A DNA stretch of 39,067 nucleotides, taken from assembly GCA_017443065.1 (NCBI GenBank), contig JAFSPF010000011.1, forward strand, positions 1 to 39,067, given 5' to 3'. Below the pieces are notes generated by a model. That model was not told the DNA's origin. It saw only the letters and a list, made by a program, of their open reading frames with translations, and searched no databases. Position numbers and translations under genes: made by a program. Positions within the stretch are counted from its first letter, which is position 1. Each line of letters starts with the position of its first letter. Shown in pieces: positions 8,901 through 15,594 of this stretch. The stretch comes from Lachnospiraceae bacterium. Its GTDB lineage: Bacteria; Bacillota; Clostridia; Lachnospirales; Lachnospiraceae.

Positions 8901-9963
8901 AGTCCGGCGCGTTGCGGTCGAGTTCGCAGATTCGCCACAGTTTCCTTGTCCTCCCGTAACGGATCAGTTCATCGCGAAACCAGTTTTCCACATCCTTGCT
9001 GATCGAACTGCGCGCCACCACGATCATGACCTTTTTGGCATCTAACAGCTTCTGCAGGGCGGGGAGAAGAATATAATCGCTCAAATCCCTGTAAAACGGA
9101 TTCAGTACCATGATGTTCTCTCCGTGCAACATCATGTTTGTCGCGTTCACAAGGTCGGCATCATAAAACCCGCCCTTCTTTTTCAGATGATGAAAATAGT
9201 GCGCCGTAATGCGATCCGTCTCATCGTCCGAGGAATCCAGACGCTCAATCAGTTCAAAGGCGCCTTTTCTGCCGTAAAAATCACTTCCGGTATAGGTCCC
9301 GAGCAGGGCGCCGGGCAGCAGCTTTTCATAGACCTTTTTCAGCTTCTGGTAGGTGCCCATCAGAACGGAGGAACTGCTCTCGCCGCCGATGTCGTCCATG
9401 TACTCTTCCCTTGTGTTGCCGGAAAGAAAATTGAACACCTCCGTCATCACAACGACCGCAACGACCGGATATATGTTATAGTAAAAGGCGCTTCCGCGGC
9501 CGCCGATCCACCCCAGTCCCATGATCAGGCCGGAGGTGGCGGACAGCACGACGGAGAGTATCCCCGCCATGGATTTTATGTTTCGGCAGTCATCCCTGAG
9601 AAACCAGAGATTATAATCCTCGTCATACTCGTAAAACCTCTGGCATGTGGTCTCCATGAGAAGGTTGGAGCTCCAGAAGCGATTTGCGAATCCGAGAATC
9701 ACGCCCCGGACGGGAAGCCAGCCTCCTGCCAGGATCGAGTTGGCAATGATACGCTCGGCTCCCGCCATGCGTCCGACCGGAATCAGCAGAAGTCTGTCCA
9801 GAAAAAAGGCCGTGACCATGGAAACCACCATATAAATCGGGGCAGCAATCAAAAGCGGAAACTGTCTTCCCCTGATGTCTTTCTTCAGGTTGGCCTTTCT
9901 CAGGACAAAATGAATACTGCAGAATATGACGATGGAGCTGATCAGTTTAGCCGGCCACGGCAC
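5920..9963 (-). CDS. giant multi-pass membrane protein with C-terminal DA1-like zinc metallopeptidase
   Basis: About 1347 residues. The first 200 or so contain about five hydrophobic helices. The long middle part is soluble, alternates beta strands and helices, and looks somewhat like an ATPase or helicase fold (VVARSS, LVILLEPSRIL, VFFVSDHDADG), but I see no Walker A motif. An acidic, Pro-rich linker follows. The C-terminus carries a two-CxxC zinc knuckle (Cys1134/1137 and Cys1156/1159) and, about 95 residues on, IAHEMTHIWQY (His1251, Glu1252, His1255) with YEGMACWAE about 27 residues later supplying the likely third ligand. A LIM-like knuckle followed by HExxH and a downstream EG..xWxE resembles the DA1 peptidase family of plants and its bacterial relatives. 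The start is GTG 9963, with AGGGAGGAGG about 9 bases upstream; a TTG at 9987 overlaps that site. It overlaps the end of the preceding gene by 17 bases. Confidence 0.75.
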   Translation of the reverse strand: MPWPAKLISSIVIFCSIHFVLRKANLKKDIRGRQFPLLIAAPIYMVVSMVTAFFLDRLLLIPVGRMAGAERIIANSILAGGWLPVRGVILGFANRFWSSNLLMETTCQRFYEYDEDYNLWFLRDDCRNIKSMAGILSVVLSATSGLIMGLGWIGGRGSAFYYNIYPVVAVVVMTEVFNFLSGNTREEYMDDIGGESSSSVLMGTYQKLKKVYEKLLPGALLGTYTGSDFYGRKGAFELIERLDSSDDETDRITAHYFHHLKKKGGFYDADLVNATNMMLHGENIMVLNPFYRDLSDYILLPALQKLLDAKKVMIVVARSSISKDVENWFRDELIRYGRTRKLWRICELDRNAPDCEVGILPASRLYDLELLSVNEPFFRETGLVILLEPSRILATAQSGLKLLAEKTRTAQQVFFVSDHDADGLVDTLSHVLETEFVHVISSPMSHGTYTALAWDSCGDFLRQKMFQQQTHYLGNGIELSGIAIKNQVPDTVWISESKAPVRDIQWIAGQYYKQFCKYTHLPAQQKSLDDHMHFSANLWDLRINQHAFVIAEDEFCNLFEMFRIYTTRGEQQSFVNVLSENYLLRDYMSFNHRMFVADPKAIPSITAAYANTERNVTLRLILAMACSPVSEQDIHHAYELIGKDGSDIPSLLQNKIYYYTGIRDTVFTQNSKTVIGEDLIRHSVMYYGIERSVFESRFAKTLMNAFFIVEDETFEKEIIDARMFEHITQLVMPGQHVTYEGKYYTVKQVSPRIGCVLQRASDHYTSRKYYRQIRYYHLAEESRVLSERKEGDIGITVLSGDFTVDTTGYLEMRDIFDLRTAKLIDLCDDPSIDSYSRSYHHKSYLRLTLPDTDEQTRFTICVLFNELLRTVFPDSWQYIAALSVRAPKENGMLDYMNYYLDGMTDETCIYIMEDSDMDLGLLEAVENCLGRLFEMIADYLDWHFEQIRALPEKEEEMHEIQMPVDEAVKGRNAILHFFGKLRRRMTHLNRGKIIQRKPEEESKESPKEEPVKAAEPMAAQRAGDAAPAPGTDAGDTAIDIPEEQSMLRSEEDDLIRDNAVQDDLDLLLPADESSYQKRCCLKFGFDEIDESLVIEETKAYLTIRGYGGDNDLRKARKRMAFKDTLQDVEVENHCDFCMLPLTGISYDMLPDGRIRCNDCSASAISDVSDFKNVFLQTRNMMENTYDIRYKAGISVQTADARKIAKHGGMVFAPSKGVAERALGFAQRKGTKFTIFIENGSPRLATISTIAHEMTHIWQYLHWNDKDIVKQYGDQKNRLIVYEGMACWAEIQLLYIIGESLYAHQQEQLLECREDEYGIGFRLYKEKYGIRTDGSVSQMTPFHNFPPL

Positions 9964-12046
9964 GATCGTATACCTCCTCCCTGACAATTACCAGTTTATT
10001 CACAAATTCAAACGGAGATTCTACATATACGCCCATGCGGTTCAGTTCGACCATCCTGATCTTTTCACTTTCCAGTGAATACAGCGAATCAAAATCCGTG
10101 ATATCCGGCATATCCTCAATAAACTCCGCACGTTCCTGTGAAGATACGTCGATCTCGGTATGAAGCGCATTTGACCATTGAAGGATTTTTTCCGTCAGAA
10201 GATCGATTGCCTTGATTTGTGTCCTGCTGAAATAGTACGAACTGTCCAGCTTTCTGCGCTGGTCATCCAGTGCATTCAGATAACTGCTGCCGTTTGTATG
10301 TGTGGCCACATCGGAGAGAAAATCCGAATAAGACTCCGCATTTCTTGTCAATTCGCTGACGGTCTCCTGGCAGGTCTGGCGAAAAGCGCCAACCTCTTCA
10401 TATAACTGATTCTTGTGCCAGACCAGGATCACATACACGGCGATCACGATCACGAGGATGACAAATACCGCCATGATGATCAACAGACGTTTGTCTGCGG
10501 CTCCATCGGCTGTCAGAAGCGGTTCCAGCAGGCTGTCCAGCCCCTGCTTGACCCCGGCCGGCAGAAAGGAAAGCCATCCGCTGACCGTTCCGAACAGGTC
10601 CTTGGGAATCAGCGAAAGCGGTCCGATTTCGGTGCGACGCAAAAAACCGGGAACCAGTCCCACGATCATGAGCAGGACAGCCAACAACGCCATGACGACT
10701 GCCGTCGTACGGCTCATCCGGAAACGCAGCCGCTTCTTTACCGCCCGGTTCTTCTCCTCGACCGCCTCGTTCAAGGCCGGTAAATCATCCGGCAGAAGCG
10801 CATGGTTTTCCATGACATCGCGAAATGTGTTTTGCAACGATGCACGGAGATCCTCCTCCTGATACTGATTCAGCGGTCTGATCTCCGCTTCCGCAAAACC
10901 GCTCCTGTCACGAACGGCATCTGATGCACGGTCAAGCGAACGCTCCACGTTTTTCAGAATACTTCTGATTTCGGACGTGATACGTTCCACATACTGTTTC
11001 CAGTTGGCAATATCATTTGATTTCTCCCCGCCGAACAGACCGAATTCCTTGTCGTCCAGACCGATCCCGGAAAGCCTGGAGGTGACGAATTCAACAGGTA
11101 CCTCCACGTCTATCTCCGGTACCTGCTCCGCACCGGTCTTCTCCCGTTCCTGATCGGCACGGATCCGGTTCTCGAGCATTTCCTTTGCTTTGGACATGCG
11201 ATTTACTGACATCTGAAAACAGCTGCGCAAATCCTCCCAGTTCAGATCGATCCCCAGCCGGTATAAACGGTGCGCCTGTAGGGCATTCGGATCCATGCTT
11301 TCACCGCAGATCAGTCTGACGGCGCTCCAAAACCGGAACATATCCCTTTTTTTGCGCAAATCCCCCCTGAAGTCCATATCAAAGGTCAGAAACCGGCTGC
11401 CTGCAGGATAGAGATTTCTTTTCCAGAATTCCGAACTTTCGGATTCGATATGCATTTCCCAGGAATTGCTGACACGCTCCCGCAAATCAACAAATTCTTT
11501 TCCTATACTGCGCTTCAAAAGGATCAACTCCGTGGGGGGCGGTTCCTTCAGCTGCCACTGTCTGATCCAGCGCTCAAACGCAGCCTTTTTTTCGTCAAAA
11601 CCTTCTTTGTCCTTCTTTTTAAATACAAACTGCGGCATCTTAAACTCAGATGTCAGCTCGTCCGCCTCGAACTCCGGTTCGGGCGAAGGAATACCGCTCA
11701 AAAGATGCGTCAACCGGATGAGCGGAACGGGACTGTTCTGTATGATGCCGTCCGTTTCTTCCAGGCCGGGATCATCTGCGTACATCAAATAATCAAACGG
11801 ATTGAAGCGGTCTGTCTCAAACTGTTGATCCCCGCTCTCCGGCTCAATCTGGATGATCACGGCTCTCCACTGGCGCTTGTCCGCAATCAGATCGTACAGT
11901 TTGGGTACGGCGGTTTCTATCGTTTCGCCACCGGGGGTCCACTGACACACCCCGATCTGACCCGTCTTTAACGCGTCGTGAAACAGGACTTCATATTCCC
12001 TGAAGCTGTCAAGGGTTTTTCCCGGTAGTATTAATACAGTATACAT
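9947..12046 (-). CDS. two-helix membrane protein of the tubulin/vWA operon
   Basis: 699 residues; no family recognised. The N-terminal 430 residues look cytoplasmic: a beta/alpha start (MYTVLILPGKT) followed by charged helical stretches. Two membrane helices lie at about 447-467 and 521-543, with a roughly 50-residue amphipathic loop between them. The C-terminal 150 residues are helical and probably coiled coil, returning to the same side as the N-terminus. The start is ATG 12046 with a weak GGGAT site. The gene follows the tubulin-like gene by 21 bases, and its end overlaps the DA1-like gene. It may anchor the tubulin-like protein to the membrane; this is inferred only from topology and context. 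Confidence 0.75.
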   Translation of the reverse strand: MYTVLILPGKTLDSFREYEVLFHDALKTGQIGVCQWTPGGETIETAVPKLYDLIADKRQWRAVIIQIEPESGDQQFETDRFNPFDYLMYADDPGLEETDGIIQNSPVPLIRLTHLLSGIPSPEPEFEADELTSEFKMPQFVFKKKDKEGFDEKKAAFERWIRQWQLKEPPPTELILLKRSIGKEFVDLRERVSNSWEMHIESESSEFWKRNLYPAGSRFLTFDMDFRGDLRKKRDMFRFWSAVRLICGESMDPNALQAHRLYRLGIDLNWEDLRSCFQMSVNRMSKAKEMLENRIRADQEREKTGAEQVPEIDVEVPVEFVTSRLSGIGLDDKEFGLFGGEKSNDIANWKQYVERITSEIRSILKNVERSLDRASDAVRDRSGFAEAEIRPLNQYQEEDLRASLQNTFRDVMENHALLPDDLPALNEAVEEKNRAVKKRLRFRMSRTTAVVMALLAVLLMIVGLVPGFLRRTEIGPLSLIPKDLFGTVSGWLSFLPAGVKQGLDSLLEPLLTADGAADKRLLIIMAVFVILVIVIAVYVILVWHKNQLYEEVGAFRQTCQETVSELTRNAESYSDFLSDVATHTNGSSYLNALDDQRRKLDSSYYFSRTQIKAIDLLTEKILQWSNALHTEIDVSSQERAEFIEDMPDITDFDSLYSLESEKIRMVELNRMGVYVESPFEFVNKLVIVREEVYDRAVAG

Positions 12047-12067
12047 AAGGATATCCCGAACATCGTC

Positions 12068-14488
12068 TTATCTTGTGCGCAGCTTTCTCCAGGTGTTTTC
12101 CACATTCTCCGCTTCATCCAGCATGCCGATTTCTTCCAGTTCCTTTGCGATCATCTGACACTGATAAATAAACAGTGAGTCGTTAAACAAGTCCGGATAC
12201 TGCTTCACATCGGATTTCATGTCCTCGATAAAGCGGTTGAACTGTTTGTAAAGGAAATTGCCGTATACAATGTTCAATTCCTTCTGGGTGACAAAGTATG
12301 CATGATACGCCTTTATTTCACTGACAATCGTGGCCAGAAGCTGAATCATGTTTTTCTCATAGTACAGCTCGGAGGGAACCGACATCTTCATCAGCATCGG
12401 CAGATCCAGCAGACATCTGACCTTGTCCGAGCCGTCCTCCCCCTGCAGCGGAAACTCATCCACCCGGAAGCTGTGGATGTACTTGTAGAGCGTACTGGTT
12501 TCCAACGGCGTCTTGGCATACTTGTCATTGTCAATCAGTGACTCCACGCGGTCAGATACGAGGCGGACCAGACGCGGATAAATCGTAAACGCATCCAGCA
12601 CCTCATAGAGATGATCACAGGATGTGCCGTTGGAAACAACAAGCTGATCCAGATCATCGGTCGATTTCAGATTGAGTCTGACCTCGTTCGCACTGTAAAT
12701 GTTTTTCTTTTCGTTGTCCTTCACCAGTCTGACAAACTGTCCGAGCATTCCCCAGAAGAACGATCTGTATATCCGCTTCTCCTGATCTTCCTGGCTCTGT
12801 TCGTCCAGGTCAGGCAGTTTGGTGATGACATGCCACCAGCGGTCGATATGCGGTGTAATCGCCCTGGAACGGTGGGATTCGGGATGCAGCATTTCCACCA
12901 GCTCATAATAGGCCTTGTAATACTCGCCGTCCGGCTGATCCTTGGTCTGGGTTTTCTGCGGCGGTCTGAACTTGCTCAGGTCATTTGCGCGGATATCATA
13001 AACGGAGGAGTAGAATAATATCATGTTACGGTCAATCCCCTCATCTTCCACGCCGCCTTTGCTCTTTAAATGCTTGCTGACAAACTGCTTTCTCCCGGGA
13101 AAATCGGCCTTGATCGGATCCGTGAGATCCGTGCTGTATGCACAGGCCGTGATCACACGAGGTTCTTTTCCTGCGGGCGACTCGATAAACGGCTTGGAAA
13201 GCCGGATAGCCTCTTCGATGGCATTCTGTGCGTGAAGCTTTGCCTCGTTATCATCGTAAACCGCTTCCGGTTTCTGGAATTTTGCTTCCTTTTCAAGTGC
13301 CGTCAGCACATCCATATCCACAACGGACATGTAATGTCCCATCACCTCGCCTTCCAGATACTTCACCACGGTTTCCTGGAATGCGTCCGTAAAGTAAGCT
13401 TCCGACTCAGGCTTTTTATCGGCAAGCGCATAGCGTTTCATCCTGTTAAATATTTTCGAAGAAAGATCAGAAGGAATGTCCAGGCTACTGCCCAGATTCA
13501 CGACTTCATCAGCCAGTCCCCTGAGACACATTTGATCGGCACATACGTAGCGAAGAGCCATGCCGGGCTTATACTGGTATTTCTCCTCCAACTGGTCGAT
13601 TTCCTTACCGATTTTTGCAACATTTCTGTCCAATACATCATAAAAGTCATGAAATGCGCCACTAAGGCTTGTAAGGTAATTGATCGCCTCACGGAATACC
13701 AGCTGACTGCAACATTTTTCCCAGTATTCACTTGTTTTACGAAACAGGGCAGTCATCTGTTCAACAAGATTGGATCTTCCTTCCTTCATCTTTCCCCTAA
13801 AGCGAATTCTGGCAAATTTCCCGTCCTCATTCAGCTTCATCATCTCGATATACTCGCTTTCCGTTTCCACATGGTCTTCTGTCTCATCAATATCGAATGT
13901 ATTTTTTTCGAAGTTTTTCCAGAATCCCCTGATATCCTCTACTTCGGCCTTGGACTCGGCTTCCTTCTGACGCAATTCCGCAATGGCATTATAAATGAAG
14001 AATCTGACCGCATTCGGATGGATAAAGACCTCCTTTGCACGCAGCCAGTATTCCAGCCTGTATTTCTGATCCGTTTTTGTATAATCCTTTTTATCCTTAA
14101 ACAGGCTGTATGTTGCGTTTCGCGCAATCCGCTCCGTGATTTTGATTGTGGCGTTTTTATATCCAAGCAGCTGCTGGTACCACTGGGAGAAATCCGCACC
14201 TGCCGCAGTCTTTTCATTTGCTGCTTCCGCCTTTCGCTTAATCTCGGAGATCATGTCATCAAGTTCAACCCTGTGATCCTCCACCATGGTATTGATATAG
14301 TTTTCGAGTTCTTCGATATAGCTATTCCATTTCACATTCTTTTCCGCGAACCCCTTGGCATCAAACTCCATACACAAGTTACGGATCGCGGAACGGAAAG
14401 GCTTTTGTTCCGCGAATCCCTGGTTTACAATATCGATATAATGTCTGGAACGATCCAGTTCAGCCACCTGATATCCCTGTTGCTTCAT
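12068..14488 (-). CDS. tubulin-like protein, 3' fragment of frameshifted gene
   Basis: 806 residues counted from the first ATG, although the frame is open upstream to the frameshift at about 14625. It is rich in Glu, Lys, Asp and Tyr, mostly helical, with no signal peptide, no membrane helix and no known domain that I recognise. The 14488 ATG has no ribosome binding site (upstream bases are GACCATCAAGAGC), which supports its being an internal Met of the full gene. In an intact protein this is the long C-terminal extension typical of large tubulin-like proteins and may bind the membrane partner encoded next. Confidence 0.75.
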   Translation of the reverse strand: MKQQGYQVAELDRSRHYIDIVNQGFAEQKPFRSAIRNLCMEFDAKGFAEKNVKWNSYIEELENYINTMVEDHRVELDDMISEIKRKAEAANEKTAAGADFSQWYQQLLGYKNATIKITERIARNATYSLFKDKKDYTKTDQKYRLEYWLRAKEVFIHPNAVRFFIYNAIAELRQKEAESKAEVEDIRGFWKNFEKNTFDIDETEDHVETESEYIEMMKLNEDGKFARIRFRGKMKEGRSNLVEQMTALFRKTSEYWEKCCSQLVFREAINYLTSLSGAFHDFYDVLDRNVAKIGKEIDQLEEKYQYKPGMALRYVCADQMCLRGLADEVVNLGSSLDIPSDLSSKIFNRMKRYALADKKPESEAYFTDAFQETVVKYLEGEVMGHYMSVVDMDVLTALEKEAKFQKPEAVYDDNEAKLHAQNAIEEAIRLSKPFIESPAGKEPRVITACAYSTDLTDPIKADFPGRKQFVSKHLKSKGGVEDEGIDRNMILFYSSVYDIRANDLSKFRPPQKTQTKDQPDGEYYKAYYELVEMLHPESHRSRAITPHIDRWWHVITKLPDLDEQSQEDQEKRIYRSFFWGMLGQFVRLVKDNEKKNIYSANEVRLNLKSTDDLDQLVVSNGTSCDHLYEVLDAFTIYPRLVRLVSDRVESLIDNDKYAKTPLETSTLYKYIHSFRVDEFPLQGEDGSDKVRCLLDLPMLMKMSVPSELYYEKNMIQLLATIVSEIKAYHAYFVTQKELNIVYGNFLYKQFNRFIEDMKSDVKQYPDLFNDSLFIYQCQMIAKELEEIGMLDEAENVENTWRKLRTR

Positions 14489-14607
14489 GCTCTTGATGGT
14501 CTTCTGCTCATCCGCAAACTGTCTGTCAATATCGAGCCATTCATCCGTGATGCTGTCCCTGGTCCATGACAGTGCCAGATACTTCTTTACGTCATCCGTC
14601 GGATAGA

Positions 14608-15561
14608 TCAGCAGAGACGTGCCGCTCCGGCAAAACGGTTTCTGCCGCCGCTGAATACGATTTCCCTGATTACGTTATCCTCGGAAGAGTTACTCCGCTT
14701 GCTGGTCGGCGCAATTGCCATGCCGTAAATACAGTTTGCGGCATGTTCCTTGTACTCGGAAAAGCTGTTGAGCTTCATGCCGTCCAGGTTTTGCGCATCA
14801 AACAGGAAGCAGAAATCCATGGGTCTTCCGGTATACTCATCCTGGTTCTTGGATCCGGCGCGCGGTGCCATAAAGCGCAGATCATACTGCTCCCCGAGGG
14901 AGCCGTCATCCTTCATCATGAATGCATCGATCTCACGGACGGCAGCATAGGCATTGCATCGCAGATTGTTTCGTTCGCTCTGCGTTGTGATCACATCGTT
15001 ATATACCTCCGGCAGGATGAAGAATCCCCTGATAATGGAGGAGCCCTGCTGCAGCTTTGTGGTCATGAAATTCCGAATATACATCGCCACCGGCAAAATC
15101 AGGCCGGACCCCGTTCCGCCGCAAAGTGAACCGGTCAAAATTACGCGGGGAGACTGTGTCAGGCTCTTACCGCTCAGTTTGTATAACTCTTCGATTGCCT
15201 CATTGAGGGGATTCATTCTTCCCTGCTGAATTGTGGTATTCAATGCAAGTCTCGAGATCGCCCGCACCTGTCCGGCGCCTTCCGTCAGCGCTTTGCCGTT
15301 GAGAATACGGTTCACCGGGAACCATGTATCCCTCGAATAATGATCCGCATCCAGATATTCACCGACCGTCAGTCTCGTCGATGTTTGGACCGTATGAATT
15401 GCTGGTGTCTTTTCTTCGATCCGGCGCAATTCGTTTACATCGGTGTCAAACACGACAAAACCGATGCTCTCCCGCTGCGCCTCCGTTGCCTGATTGTACA
15501 CGCGCTGTACAATCTCGGAGCCCGTTCCGCCTAAACCGACCAGTAATGTGGGTGCATTCAT
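14608..15561 (-). CDS. tubulin-like GTPase domain, 5' fragment of frameshifted gene
   Basis: 317 residues before the premature stop. A Rossmann-like nucleotide-binding start, LLVGLGGTGSEI (residues 6-17), is followed by the tubulin signature GSLCGGTGSG at 144-153. This pattern belongs to the tubulin-like family (Pfam 'Tubulin_2' type), distinct from FtsZ. Such proteins should bind GTP and may polymerise. The start is ATG 15561, with AAGGAG 6 bases upstream; a TTG at 15579 lies upstream of that site and is rejected. The gene begins 33 bases after the vWA stop. Makarova and Koonin (2010), as I recall it, linked a tubulin-like family with vWA-domain proteins in a predicted membrane-remodelling system, which fits this neighbourhood. 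Confidence 0.85.
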   Translation of the reverse strand: MNAPTLLVGLGGTGSEIVQRVYNQATEAQRESIGFVVFDTDVNELRRIEEKTPAIHTVQTSTRLTVGEYLDADHYSRDTWFPVNRILNGKALTEGAGQVRAISRLALNTTIQQGRMNPLNEAIEELYKLSGKSLTQSPRVILTGSLCGGTGSGLILPVAMYIRNFMTTKLQQGSSIIRGFFILPEVYNDVITTQSERNNLRCNAYAAVREIDAFMMKDDGSLGEQYDLRFMAPRAGSKNQDEYTGRPMDFCFLFDAQNLDGMKLNSFSEYKEHAANCIYGMAIAPTSKRSNSSEDNVIREIVFSGGRNRFAGAARLC

Positions 15562-15594
15562 GATGATCTCCTTTTTCAACTGTTGACGTGTTAT

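Larger units (their letters stand above)
12068..15561 (-). pseudogene. tubulin-like (FtsZ/tubulin superfamily) gene with one frameshift
   Basis: Two abutting open frames form one gene of about 1164 codons once a single base is restored near 14621-14630. The upstream frame ends GGRNRFAGAARLC-stop. The downstream frame reads ...SGTSLLIYPTDDVKKYLALSW before its first ATG at 14488, so the natural join is RFAGA-GTSLLIYP. The sequence from 15561 to 12068 is 3494 bases, one short of a multiple of three. The N-terminal domain has the GTPase fold marks of tubulin-like proteins. The roughly 800-residue remainder is helical and unique. No slippery heptamer is visible, so a mutation or sequencing error is more likely than programmed frameshifting. 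Confidence 0.8.

Noticed and set aside
13070-14569. 499-codon open frame on +
   Set aside because: Complement of the tubulin-like gene; no ribosome binding site and no recognisable protein features.
14488-14640. Programmed frameshift site in the tubulin-like gene
   Set aside because: No slippery heptamer or evident downstream structure; a lost base is simpler.
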